Origin: DASULK01 sp036381835
Lineage (GTDB): Bacteria; Actinomycetota; Actinomycetes; Mycobacteriales; Micromonosporaceae
DNA length: 33,876 nucleotides
Reading direction: 5' to 3'
NCBI GenBank assembly: GCA_036381835.1
Contig: DASVCA010000030.1
Span: 1 to 33,876, forward strand
This document shows positions 1 through 7,160 of the stretch, piece by piece. The position numbers and the translations under genes are program-made. The notes beneath the pieces were generated by a model that worked only from the letters and a program-made list of their open reading frames with translations, ran no database searches and was not told the DNA's origin. The first letter of the stretch is position 1. Every line of letters starts with the position of its first letter.

Positions 1-733
1 CAGCCAAGGGACCTTCCGTCAGAGACACCTGCGCCTCTTCGGGTAGTGACTGAAGCGCTTGTTCCACAACGGGATCGACCTTGACCGTCACCTGCCAGGC
101 GCCGCTCGCTACGGTCACCAGCGGCCCGGATCCGTCCCCACCGACCTTCGCGTGAACGGCGGTAATCGTGGCGGGCAGCTGTGGCACGAAGGCGATCTCA
201 CCGAGCGGAACGACCAGGCTGGTCGCTTTGACGGACGCTACCGGTGGCGAGGGAGAGCCTGTGTCGGTTGGTGGTGGGGGTGCTGTCGCGGTGCCGTTTG
301 GAGGGGCAGCCTCCTGCGACACGATCGGCCGGTGGTTGACCGCTGCGTAAAGCTTCCGTAGGTCGCGTTCCGTCCGTGCGTCGAACCGCTTCGTCACCGG
401 TGTGCCGTAACGACGACGGAGGGCCCGCTGCAACTGCGCCACATCGGGCCCTTCGTCCCCGGTCTTGAGAGAGCGATAGGTCGGGAAGGCACCAGGTAGC
501 GCGATGACCGGCCGGCCGGACACCTCGGCGACCAGGTCACCGGGCCGGATCGTTTTGCCGACTGTCAGGGGTAGCTCGGTGACGACAGCCTTTTCGGCAC
601 CCTCAGGCGAACTCGGTCCAGAGATGGCGATGCTGGATGCACGTGTGACGGCACCTTCGAGCGTCAATTCGTCCACCAGCGGCCCTTGCTCGACCGGCGC
701 CGTGACCGGCGATGGCGAGGGTGGTTGTGCCAT
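1..733 (-). CDS. Peptidoglycan-binding envelope protein, 3'-truncated by window edge, N-terminus abnormal
   Basis: The minus strand is open from base 733 to the left edge (about 244 codons). Residues 92-130 form a peptidoglycan-binding type 1-like repeat (GPDVAQLQRAL, then a YGTPVT turn and a helix). Residues 10-75 (TAPVEQGPLVDELTLEG, then VVTELPLTVGKTIRPGDLVAEVSG) resemble the beta-barrel adaptor of HlyD/RND-like periplasmic adaptors. A Pro/Thr linker follows around 143-163, then a second barrel half. In actinomycetes such proteins usually sit beside ABC transporter genes; those would lie beyond the left edge, which is inference. Family members normally have an N-terminal membrane segment. 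Here the frame is blocked by TGA at 773-775 and again at 794-796, and no membrane helix is readable upstream. ATG 733 is simply the first start after the stops. The gene may be 5'-decayed or carry a frameshift. Confidence 0.68.
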   Translation of the reverse strand, partial: MAQPPSPSPVTAPVEQGPLVDELTLEGAVTRASSIAISGPSSPEGAEKAVVTELPLTVGKTIRPGDLVAEVSGRPVIALPGAFPTYRSLKTGDEGPDVAQLQRALRRRYGTPVTKRFDARTERDLRKLYAAVNHRPIVSQEAAPPNGTATAPPPPTDTGSPSPPVASVKATSLVVPLGEIAFVPQLPATITAVHAKVGGDGSGPLVTVASGAWQVTVKVDPVVEQALQSLPEEAQVSLTEGPLA

Positions 734-1135
734 TGCGGCCTGCTGTGCCGGGGTGCGCGCCGACGATGCGCGTCAAGGCAACGATATTGGGCGTCAGTTT
801 CGGGTGCTGGTCGGTCCGGCTCGTGGTGGCGGGCCGGCTCCTCGGTTCCGTATTCCGGTTGTGTTCATCGATGCGGTCGTGCGCCGCGAGGCGCTGTTGC
901 ACTGAGTGGAGGTGGGAGACCTTCGCCGCGTGGCCGTCGCAGCGGTCTCGTGGAGCTGGGGGCAGCCTGATCCGGGGGTCGACAGATCGCGTCGGGCGTG
1001 GAGGCCATGGTGAAGGTCAGCGGCGATCTCCTCGATGGGCACACCCTCGATCTGAGTTGAACATCAGAACGCGCTGCGCCACCTTCGGTGGTGGTCGGCG
1101 TCGCGGTCGGTGGGCCGGGCGCTAACGTCGCAAGC
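734..1135. other. Intergenic stretch without a convincing gene
   Basis: No open frame here has convincing codon use or a recognisable family. The minus-strand frame that continues the peptidoglycan-binding gene has two TGA codons (773-775, 794-796). Further upstream on the minus strand there is a short helix-like stretch (VPIEEIAADL, near 1010-1042) in one frame and a second possible helix in another. This could be a decayed regulatory gene, but it is too weak to call. The right end holds the mqnA promoter. Confidence 0.5.
1123..1128 (+). promoter_or_regulatory. Putative -10 element for leaderless mqnA
   Basis: TAACGT lies exactly 7 nt before the ATG of mqnA at 1136. This is the position at which a TANNNT -10 box would place transcription initiation on the A of the start codon. 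No Shine-Dalgarno sequence is visible before the ATG and no good -35 hexamer is seen. The same TANNNN-N7-start layout occurs before paaA and mqnC in this window. Confidence 0.55.
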
Positions 1136-1984
1136 ATGAGCGATCTGCGGCGGCCCCGGGTCGGGCATATCCAGTTCCTGAACTGTCTGCCGATCTACTG
1201 GGGGCTGATGCGTTCCGGTGCGCTCATCGACGTCGACCTGCACAAGGACACGCCGGACCGGCTGAGTGCCGCACTCGTCAGCGGCGATCTCGACATCGGC
1301 CCGATCTCGCTGGTCGAATACCTGCGGCACGCCGACGACCTGCTGCTCCTGCCGGACCTGGCGGTAGGCAGCGACGGACCGGTGCTGTCGGTCAACATCG
1401 TCTCCACTCGGCCGCTCGGCGACCTCGACGGCGGGCGGGTCGCGCTCGGCTCCACGTCGCGCACCGGGGTGTTGCTCGCTCAGATGCTGCTCGCCGACCG
1501 ATACCGGGTACGGCCCGACTACTACCGCTGCCCGCCGGAGCTCACCCAGATGCTCCTGGAAGCCGACGCGGGCGTGCTGATCGGCGACGTCGCGTTACGG
1601 GCGCTGTACGAAGCCCCGCGGCGGGGTCTGGAGGTCACCGACCTCGGGCAGGCCTGGCGGGAATGGACCGGCCTGCCGATGGTCTTCGCGGTGTGGGCGG
1701 TGCGGCGCGACTTCGCCGCCGCCCACCCGGGCCGGGTGAAGGAGGTGCACGAGGCGTTCCTGCGGTCGCGCGACCTCTGCCTGGCCGAACTCGACGACGT
1801 GGCAGCGGCGGCCGCGCGGTGGGAGCCGTTCGACGCGGCGACCCTGGCGTCCTACTTCCGGGTGCTGGACTTCTCGCTCGGAAAGCGGCAGGTGGCCGGT
1901 CTGCGGGAGTTCGCCGGGCGGGCCGCCGTCTGGGGTGCGGCGCCGGCGCTGCCGCCCGGTGGTCCGGTCTTCTTCCCGGCGTGA
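1136..1984 (+). CDS. mqnA: Chorismate dehydratase MqnA (futalosine menaquinone pathway)
   Basis: The 282-aa protein belongs to the MqnA/MqnD periplasmic-binding-protein-like family and is predicted to be cytoplasmic. MqnA dehydrates chorismate to 3-[(1-carboxyvinyl)oxy]benzoate, the first step of the futalosine route to menaquinone. Family hallmarks are the N-terminal GHIQFLNCLPIYWGL stretch (residues 10-24), the GDLDIGPISLVEYL segment near 50-63, the GSTSRTGVLLAQMLL loop near 105-120, and a C-terminal helical part ending in VLDFSLG. It is assigned to MqnA rather than MqnD by the N-terminal motif and by mqnC nearby. ATG 1136 is chosen because the family begins right there and a -10-like box lies 7 nt upstream. 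An in-frame ATG at 1088 would add 16 residues unlike the family. It is monocistronic, and the next gene is convergent. Confidence 0.93.
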   Translation: MSDLRRPRVGHIQFLNCLPIYWGLMRSGALIDVDLHKDTPDRLSAALVSGDLDIGPISLVEYLRHADDLLLLPDLAVGSDGPVLSVNIVSTRPLGDLDGGRVALGSTSRTGVLLAQMLLADRYRVRPDYYRCPPELTQMLLEADAGVLIGDVALRALYEAPRRGLEVTDLGQAWREWTGLPMVFAVWAVRRDFAAAHPGRVKEVHEAFLRSRDLCLAELDDVAAAAARWEPFDAATLASYFRVLDFSLGKRQVAGLREFAGRAAVWGAAPALPPGGPVFFPA

Positions 1985-1988
1985 GGCG

Positions 1989-2951
1989 TCACACTCCGGA
2001 CGAGAGCGCCTCCGGCGTCGGTGTGGGCGCCAGCAACTGTTCGGCGATCTTCTGGCAGTTGTTCATGCCGTACTCGTACCCGCCGAGCCCGAACGGATAG
2101 CGCACCAGCACCCCCATCGTCCAACCGTCGCCGATGGCCAGGCAGTTGACGTGGTACTCCCTCTCCTGGGTGCGCTCGATCCAGCCGTTCTTGATGGCGA
2201 TCGTCTTCTGCTCCTCGGCCGGGAAGGCCTTGCGGATGCCGAAGTCGCCCACCCCTCGCACCAGGCGCATCTCCTCGAGCAGCCAGTCGGTCCATTCGGG
2301 GCCGGCGGCCCGGCCGTCGGCGATGCAGGCACCCAGCCTGGCCGTGTCCTGGGCCGACAACGCGGTGCGGCTCCATCCGCCGTCGTTCGCGGGGTGACTG
2401 TCGGTGAGCTCGCAGATCTCGATCAGCCGCTCGATGGACTCGGTCCGCCCCACCTCCCGGAACAGCGACGATGTGTACTCGTTGTTGCTGTCCCGGATGA
2501 TCGCGGTGAGCTGACGCAGCCGGGTGTTGCTCGGGGTCTGGCCGGCCTCCGCCGTACGGCGCAGGTAGTCCGCGGCGATCCACGCCTTGATCATGGAGGC
2601 GGTGGTGCTCGTCTCCGTCATGTTCGGGGCGCCGGAGATCTCGCCGGTACGGGTGTCGAGGATCGCCCACGACCACCAGCCCTCGGCGTCCAGTCGCACT
2701 TCGGCGGGGCGTACCGGCAGTGGCGGAAGCGTTGGGGAGGGGCTGGGGGTCGGATCGCCCGCACGCCCAGCCGATGTGTGGGCGGGCGGCTCCCCCCAAC
2801 GGGTGGCGGCCCGCGCCGCGAACGGTGAGCCGGGCAGCAGTCGGAGCGAGACGAGGACCGCGCCGAGCAGCACGACCGCGACGATGAGAGGTTTCCGTGG
2901 TGAATCCCGACGGGGGGAGCGCGTGCCACGGCGGTGAGTGCGGTTGCTCAT
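1989..2951 (-). CDS. Membrane-anchored serine hydrolase of the beta-lactamase/transpeptidase fold
   Basis: The 320-aa protein has a basic N-terminus, one membrane segment at about residues 21-40 (PLIVAVVLLGAVLVSL), a Pro/Ser-rich linker (64-82) and then an extracellular domain. Three active-site-like motifs occur in the right order: S119-x-x-K122 (SMIK), S155-N-N157 and K254-N-G256. These match SxxK, SxN and K[ST]G of class A beta-lactamases and penicillin-binding enzymes, except that the third motif is KNG. No clear ExxLN omega-loop motif is seen. It could be an inactive-on-lactam cell-wall hydrolase or esterase; substrate unknown. Start ATG 2951 follows GGGA by 6 nt and precedes the basic/membrane start; an in-frame ATG at 3035 adds 28 unlikely residues. 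It is convergent with mqnA (4 nt apart). Confidence 0.82.
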   Translation of the reverse strand: MSNRTHRRGTRSPRRDSPRKPLIVAVVLLGAVLVSLRLLPGSPFAARAATRWGEPPAHTSAGRAGDPTPSPSPTLPPLPVRPAEVRLDAEGWWSWAILDTRTGEISGAPNMTETSTTASMIKAWIAADYLRRTAEAGQTPSNTRLRQLTAIIRDSNNEYTSSLFREVGRTESIERLIEICELTDSHPANDGGWSRTALSAQDTARLGACIADGRAAGPEWTDWLLEEMRLVRGVGDFGIRKAFPAEEQKTIAIKNGWIERTQEREYHVNCLAIGDGWTMGVLVRYPFGLGGYEYGMNNCQKIAEQLLAPTPTPEALSSGV

Positions 2952-2976
2952 GATCTGTCCCGTTATGACGATGAAC

Positions 2977-3108
2977 TCAGCGGGTGCGTCGCTTGCCCGG
3001 TCGGTTGTGGGGATGCGGTCGGTTGCTCGGCGCACGCGTCGGTGCCAGCACGATTCCGCTGATGACGGACATCACAAGAGGAACAACGAGGATGAGGCGC
3101 CGACGCAT
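2977..3108 (-). CDS. Possible small membrane peptide (43 aa)
   Basis: An ATG at 3108 opens a 43-codon frame. It encodes a short basic start, one hydrophobic segment (LILVVPLVMSVISGIVL, residues 4-20) and a basic, Pro/His-rich tail. It ends 25 nt before the start of the serine hydrolase gene on the same strand, so the two could be co-transcribed. A GGAG occurs about 13 nt upstream of the ATG, which is too far to be convincing. The hydrophobic-then-basic layout is what a real small membrane protein or a decayed signal peptide would look like. Conservation is unknown. Confidence 0.28.
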   Translation of the reverse strand: MRRRLILVVPLVMSVISGIVLAPTRAPSNRPHPHNRPGKRRTR

Positions 3109-3234
3109 TGGCCAGGGGCTCCAGGGGGCTGAACTGGGGGAGGCGGGGACCCCGGGCCAGTCTACGGCGCGCGGTTCGGCTCCTCGAAAGCCCCAATTGC
3201 CCGGTGTGCCGTGTCGCCGAGTGGAGGAAATCTT

Positions 3235-3273
3235 TGTTACACCGCTTTGCAATTCCTGTCAGTTGCTGTAACA
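3235..3273. promoter_or_regulatory. Putative operator of the paa operon (inverted TGTTACA/TGTAACA pair)
   Basis: TGTTACA (3235-3241) and its exact reverse complement TGTAACA (3267-3273) have centres 32 bp apart, close to three helical turns. The right half overlaps the predicted -10 box of paaA and the left half lies just upstream of the predicted -35. This placement suits a repressor, for instance a PaaR/PaaX-type phenylacetyl-CoA sensor. No such regulator gene lies next to the operon, so the binding protein is unknown. Confidence 0.42.
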
Positions 3274-3274
3274 C
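3247..3274 (+). promoter_or_regulatory. Putative promoter of paaABCDE, leaderless
   Basis: A TTGCAA -35 candidate (3247-3252) and a TAACAC -10 candidate (3269-3274) are separated by 16 bp. Seven nt after the -10 comes the GTG start of paaA at 3282, so the transcript would begin at or next to the start codon. No ribosome binding site is seen. Confidence 0.5.
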
Positions 3275-3281
3275 TGATGGC

Positions 3282-4340
3282 GTGTACGGCAACGACTTCT
3301 CCCCACCCGATGAGCCGCTGCCCGGTGGCCTGATCGAGCAGGTCGAGGCGGCTGAGGCGGCGCTGCGCGAGGCGGCCGAGCGAGGACGCCCCGCCCGTGA
3401 AACCGGCGATCTGCAGGCGTACTTCGACAGCCTCATCTCGGCCGACCAGAAGATCGAGCCGCGTGACTGGATGCCGGAGGCCTACCGCAAGACGCTGATC
3501 AGGCAGATCGCACAGCACGCGCATTCCGAGATCATCGGCATGCAGCCCGAGGGCAACTGGATCACGCGTGCCCCCTCACTGAAGCGCAAGGCGATCCTGA
3601 TCGCCAAGGTGCAGGACGAGGCCGGACACGGCCTCTACCTGTACGCCGCGGCCGAGACCCTCGGGGTGAGCCGCGACGAACTGGTCGAACTGCTACTCGA
3701 AGGGCGCCAGAAGTACAGCTCGATCTTCAACTATCCGACCCTCAACTGGGCGGACGTCGGCGCCATCGGCTGGCTCGTGGACGGCGCGGCGATCACCAAC
3801 CAGGTGCCGCTGTGCCGCTGCTCGTACGGGCCGTACGCCCGCGCCATGATCCGCATCTGCAAGGAGGAGTCCTTCCACCAGCGGCAGGGCTACGAGATCC
3901 TCTACACCCTGGCGCACGGCACTCCGGCGCAGAAGGAGATGGCGCAGGACGCGATCAACCGCTGGTGGTACCCGGCGCTGGCCATGTTCGGCCCGCCGGA
4001 CGACGCGTCGACCCACTCCGCGCAGTCAATGGCCTGGAAGATCAAGCGGTTCTCGAACGACGAGCTGCGCCAGCGCTTCGTGAACATGTGCGTCCCCCAG
4101 GTGGAGGTGCTGGGACTGACCCTGCCCGACCCGAACCTGCGGTGGAACGAGGAGCGCCAGGCGTACGACTTCACCCAGCCGGACTTCGACGAGTTGATGC
4201 GGGTGATCAAAGGTGACGGTCCGTGCAACCGGCAGCGGATGAGCCACCGCCGCCGGGTGCACGCGGAAGGAGCGTGGGTACGCGAGGCCGCCGCCGCGTA
4301 CGCCGCGAAGCAACGCGTACGGGAGGTGGCAGCGGCATGA
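3282..4340 (+). CDS. paaA: Phenylacetyl-CoA epoxidase catalytic subunit PaaA
   Basis: The 352-aa protein is the di-iron oxygenase subunit of the PaaABCE complex. The complex converts phenylacetyl-CoA to the ring-1,2-epoxide, the committed step of aerobic phenylacetate breakdown in the cytoplasm. Di-iron motifs are visible: the E83 region (HSEIIG), the DEAGHG motif with E113 and H116, and KEESFHQ with E196 and H199. The conserved substrate-side stretches KYSSIFNYPTLNWADVG and NRWWYPALAMFGPPD are intact. Start GTG 3282 is preferred because the preceding in-frame codons look non-coding, and a -10-like box sits 7 nt before it. The stop overlaps the paaB start (ATGA). It is the first gene of a five-gene operon in canonical A-B-C-D-E order. 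Confidence 0.96.
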   Translation: MYGNDFSPPDEPLPGGLIEQVEAAEAALREAAERGRPARETGDLQAYFDSLISADQKIEPRDWMPEAYRKTLIRQIAQHAHSEIIGMQPEGNWITRAPSLKRKAILIAKVQDEAGHGLYLYAAAETLGVSRDELVELLLEGRQKYSSIFNYPTLNWADVGAIGWLVDGAAITNQVPLCRCSYGPYARAMIRICKEESFHQRQGYEILYTLAHGTPAQKEMAQDAINRWWYPALAMFGPPDDASTHSAQSMAWKIKRFSNDELRQRFVNMCVPQVEVLGLTLPDPNLRWNEERQAYDFTQPDFDELMRVIKGDGPCNRQRMSHRRRVHAEGAWVREAAAAYAAKQRVREVAAA

Positions 4341-4621
4341 GCCAGGAATGGCCGCTCTGGGAGGTTTTCGTGCGTCCCCGCCGTGGGCTGGCGCACAGTC
4401 ATGTCGGCAGCCTGCACGCACCGGATGCGAGGTCCGCGCTGCACAACGCGCGCGACCTCTACACCCGGCGTCAGGAGGGGGTGTCGATCTGGGTGGTGCC
4501 GGCCGCGGCGATCACCGCGTCCAGCCCCGATGAGAAGGACGCCTTCTTCGAGCCGGCCGCCGACAAGGTCTACCGGCACCCGACCTTCTACGAGGTTCCG
4601 GAAGGGGCGCCGCACCTGTGA
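4337..4621 (+). CDS. paaB: Phenylacetyl-CoA epoxidase subunit PaaB
   Basis: The 94-aa protein has the usual length of PaaB, the small structural subunit that bridges PaaAC units in the epoxidase complex. Recognisable stretches are WPLWEVFVRPRRGLAHSHVGSLHA at the N-terminus (residues 5-28), the ALHNARDLYTRR helix, and the GVSIWVVPAAAITASSP strand and loop. ATG 4337 overlaps the paaA stop by 4 nt, and the paaB stop in turn overlaps the GTG of paaC, so translation is probably coupled throughout. Confidence 0.95.
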   Translation: MSQEWPLWEVFVRPRRGLAHSHVGSLHAPDARSALHNARDLYTRRQEGVSIWVVPAAAITASSPDEKDAFFEPAADKVYRHPTFYEVPEGAPHL

Positions 4622-5409
4622 ACCACACCGCAGACCTGACCGAGTACCTGCTCCGGCTCGGTGACGACGCGTTGGTCGCCGCCCAACGGGTGTCCGAATG
4701 GATCGCGTCCGCCCCCGAGATGGAGGAGGACATGGCGCTGGCCAACATCGCGTTGGACCAGCTCGGCGCGGCCCGGCTGCTGCTGTCGTACGCCGGAGAG
4801 CTGATGACCGAGGCGGGGCAGGCACCGCCGGCCGCCGGCGACGGCCCGGTCACCGAGGACACCCTGGCGTACCTGCGCGACGACCGGGAGTTCCGTAACT
4901 GCCTGCTCGTCGAGCTGCCCAACGGCGACTTCGCCGTGACCATGGCCAAGATGCTGTTCTTCTCCGCCTACCAGCGGCTGCTCTACGAACGGCTGGCCAA
5001 CTCGACCGACGAGCGGCTCGCCGGGATCGCATCGAAGGCGTGCAAAGAGGCCGCGTACCACCTCGACCACAGCGCCCAGTGGACGATCCGGCTGGGCGAC
5101 GGGACCGAGGAGTCGCACCGTCGAATGCAGGCCGCGGTGGACGAGATCTGGCCGTACACGCACGAGCTGTTCCTCGCCGACGAGTTGACCGGGCGGCTGG
5201 CCGAGGCGGGCGTCGCGGTCGATCCGGCCGCGCTGCGCGAGGCGTGGCTGGCCACGGTGGAGCCGGTGCTGACCGAGGCCACCCTGCAGCGACCCGCCGA
5301 CGGGTGGCGGCCGGCCGGTGGCCGAACCGGACTGCACACCGAGCACCTGTCCTATCTGCTCGGCGAGATGCAGGTCCTGCATCGCGCCCATCCGGGAGCC
5401 AGTTGGTGA
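4618..5409 (+). CDS. paaC: Phenylacetyl-CoA epoxidase structural subunit PaaC
   Basis: The 263-aa protein has the ferritin-like fold of PaaA but serves as the structural partner in the epoxidase. Supporting stretches are DDALVAAQRVSEWIASAPEMEEDMALANIALDQLGAARLLLSYAGEL (shown here only as the family-defining N-terminal helix pair, residues 14-60), ELPNGDFAVTMAKMLFFSAY and KEAAYHLDHSAQWTIRLGDGTEES. The start is GTG 4618 within GTGA, overlapping the paaB stop; no other start fits the family N-terminus. The end (TGA 5407-5409) overlaps the chosen GTG of paaD. Confidence 0.95.
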   Translation: MNHTADLTEYLLRLGDDALVAAQRVSEWIASAPEMEEDMALANIALDQLGAARLLLSYAGELMTEAGQAPPAAGDGPVTEDTLAYLRDDREFRNCLLVELPNGDFAVTMAKMLFFSAYQRLLYERLANSTDERLAGIASKACKEAAYHLDHSAQWTIRLGDGTEESHRRMQAAVDEIWPYTHELFLADELTGRLAEAGVAVDPAALREAWLATVEPVLTEATLQRPADGWRPAGGRTGLHTEHLSYLLGEMQVLHRAHPGASW

Positions 5410-5930
5410 TCGCGATGAGCGAGATCGCCAACCCCACCGCCGCCGGTGCGGCGGCGCGGACCCCGAGGGACGCGGTCGCAGCGGTGGTCGATCCCGAGCT
5501 GCGGGTGGTGACCATCGAGGACCTCGGCATCCTGCGGGAGGTACGCGAGGACCCGGGCACCGGTCGGGTCACGGTGACCATCACCCCGACCTACACCGGG
5601 TGCCCGGCGATGGACGTGATCCGCGCCGACATCCGTGCCGCGCTGGCCGCCGTCGGGCGGACCGACGTGGAGATCGTGACGGCGATCTCGCCCCCGTGGA
5701 CCACCGACTGGATCACCGAGGCCGGTCGGGCCAAGCTGGCCGAGGCGGGCATCTCCCCGCCCGGCCCCGCCCGCCGGACCGGCCCGGTCCCCCTCACCTT
5801 GACCGTCCGCTGCCCGCACTGCGGATCAGCGGAGACCGAGGAGGTCAGCCGGTTCGGCTCGACCGCCTGCAAGGCGCTTTGGCGCTGCCGTTCCTGCCAA
5901 GAACCCTTCGAGCATGTGAAGGCGCTATGA
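5406..5930 (+). CDS. paaD: PaaD, MIP18-type Fe-S assembly factor of the epoxidase
   Basis: The 174-aa protein has a DUF59/MIP18-like domain (residues about 20-105: VVDPELRVVTIEDLGILREV, then TPTYTGCPAMD) and a C-terminal zinc ribbon (C136, C139, C155, C161, C164; CPHCG, then FGSTACKALWRC and CQEPF). PaaD is needed for active epoxidase, probably for Fe-S insertion into PaaE, and is not a catalytic subunit. GTG 5406 is chosen because it overlaps the paaC stop (GTGA) and has GGGAG (5394-5398) 7 nt upstream. ATG 5415 is a possible alternative, three codons shorter. The stop overlaps the paaE ATG. Confidence 0.93.
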   Translation: MIAMSEIANPTAAGAAARTPRDAVAAVVDPELRVVTIEDLGILREVREDPGTGRVTVTITPTYTGCPAMDVIRADIRAALAAVGRTDVEIVTAISPPWTTDWITEAGRAKLAEAGISPPGPARRTGPVPLTLTVRCPHCGSAETEEVSRFGSTACKALWRCRSCQEPFEHVKAL

Positions 5931-7045
5931 CCGCGGTGACGATCACCCGGCCGGTGCGCCGCCGGCCGGTCTTCCACGCACTACCCGTGGCCGCCGTGGA
6001 GCGGCTCACCGACGACGCCGTCGCGATCACCTTCGAGGTGCCGTCGGAACTACGCGAGGCCTTCGCCTTCCAGGCTGGGCAGCACGTGACCGTACGCCGG
6101 ATCGACCCCGACAGCGGCGAGGACGTGCGGCGGTCGTACTCCATCTGCTCGACGCCGGACGAGTTGGCCGAGCAGGGCCGGTTGCGGATCGGGGTCAAGC
6201 AGATCCCGGACGGGGCGTTCTCGCACTACGCCGCGACCGCGCTGCGGGCCGGTGACCTGCTCGAGGTGCTGCCGCCGCTCGGGCACTTCACCACCGACCT
6301 GGACCCCGCACGCACACGGCACTACGCGGCGATCGCCGCCGGATCGGGTATCACCCCGGTGCTCTCGCTGGTCGCGACCGCACTGGCCGTCGAGCCGAAC
6401 AGCAGCTTCACCCTGCTCTACGGCAACCGGTACGCGCGCAGCGTCATGTTCGCCGAGGAACTGGCCGATCTGAAGGACCGGTACCCGACGCGGCTGCACC
6501 TGGTGCACGTGCTCTCGCGCGAGCCCGGCGAGTCGGAGCTGCTCTCCGGTCGCATCGACGCCGATCGGCTGAACCGGCTGCTGGACACCCTCGTGCGGGT
6601 CGACGGGGTCGACGAGTGGTTTCTCTGCGGGCCGTACGGGATGGTCACCGCCGCCCGGGAGGTGCTCGCCGCCCGCGGGGTGGCGGACGGCGTGGTGCAC
6701 ACCGAACTGTTCCACGTCGACGAGATTCCCGTGCCGGCGCAGCCGGCGGACCGTGCCGACGCCGCCGGCGACACCGAGGTCACCATCATCCTCGACGGAC
6801 GGGCGTCGACCTTCCAGATGGGGCGCGACGACCGGGTGCTCGACGCGGCGCTCAAGGTGCGCGGCGAGTTGCCGTACGCCTGCAAGGGCGGGGTCTGCTC
6901 GACCTGTCGTGCCAAGGTGGTGGAGGGCGAGGTGAAGATGGCGCGCAACTACGCGCTGGAGCCCGACGAGCTGGCCGCCGGCTACGTGCTGACCTGCCAG
7001 TCGAGCCCGGTCACCGACCGGGTGGTCGTCGACTACGACGCTTGA
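5927..7045 (+). CDS. paaE: Phenylacetyl-CoA epoxidase reductase PaaE
   Basis: The 372-aa NADPH-dependent reductase feeds electrons to the PaaA di-iron centre. Domain order is an FAD-binding ferredoxin-reductase domain (residues 15-125, with the FAD motif RRSYSIC at 68-74), an NAD(P)-binding domain (132-262, GSGITP at 139-144, and FLCGPYGMV), and a plant-type [2Fe-2S] ferredoxin domain (284-370, Cys 319, 324, 327 and 357 in C-x4-C-x2-C-x29-C). ATG 5927 overlaps the paaD stop (ATGA). It is the last gene of the paa operon, followed by a long hairpin. Genes for later steps (paaG, paaZ, paaK) are not in the window. Confidence 0.96.
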   Translation: MTAVTITRPVRRRPVFHALPVAAVERLTDDAVAITFEVPSELREAFAFQAGQHVTVRRIDPDSGEDVRRSYSICSTPDELAEQGRLRIGVKQIPDGAFSHYAATALRAGDLLEVLPPLGHFTTDLDPARTRHYAAIAAGSGITPVLSLVATALAVEPNSSFTLLYGNRYARSVMFAEELADLKDRYPTRLHLVHVLSREPGESELLSGRIDADRLNRLLDTLVRVDGVDEWFLCGPYGMVTAAREVLAARGVADGVVHTELFHVDEIPVPAQPADRADAAGDTEVTIILDGRASTFQMGRDDRVLDAALKVRGELPYACKGGVCSTCRAKVVEGEVKMARNYALEPDELAAGYVLTCQSSPVTDRVVVDYDA

Positions 7046-7054
7046 TCGCCGGGC

Positions 7055-7096
7055 ACCTTCCTGACACCGGCGGAGCCTCGCCGGTGTCAGGAAGGT
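7055..7096 (+). terminator. Hairpin downstream of paaE
   Basis: Perfect 18-bp inverted repeat: ACCTTCCTGACACCGGCG (7055-7072), a 6-nt loop, and its exact complement (7079-7096). It starts 9 nt after the paaE stop. There is no U-tract, as is common for high-GC actinomycete terminators. It lies fully upstream of the mqnC promoter and probably insulates the two transcripts. Confidence 0.75.
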
Positions 7097-7147
7097 CCGG
7101 ACTGCACAGGCGAGAGCGCCGCTTCCGATGCCGTGAACTGCGCGGCG

Positions 7148-7153
7148 TACCCT
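7148..7153 (+). promoter_or_regulatory. Putative -10 element for leaderless mqnC
   Basis: TACCCT ends 7 nt before the GTG start at 7161, the spacing expected for a leaderless transcript. A weak -35 candidate (TTCCGA, 7123-7128) lies 19 bp upstream. No Shine-Dalgarno sequence is visible. Confidence 0.42.
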
Positions 7154-7160
7154 CGGGATC

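Larger units (their letters stand above)
2952..3281. other. Intergenic region between the serine hydrolase and paaA
   Basis: These 330 bases lie between divergent genes. They hold a possible 43-codon minus-strand ORF (2977-3108) and, from 3235 to 3281, the paaA control region. Between 3109 and 3234 I see no gene and no clear structure. Confidence 0.5.

Noticed and set aside
59..361. Plus-strand ORFs in 59-905
   Set aside because: The minus strand in this region encodes a recognisable peptidoglycan-binding protein; the plus-strand translations are Trp/Arg/Gly-rich noise.
712..1125. A 137-codon plus-strand frame right of the peptidoglycan-binding gene
   Set aside because: Arg/Gly/Cys/Trp-rich translation without domain, and no ribosome binding site. 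It also overlaps the start of a real minus-strand gene.
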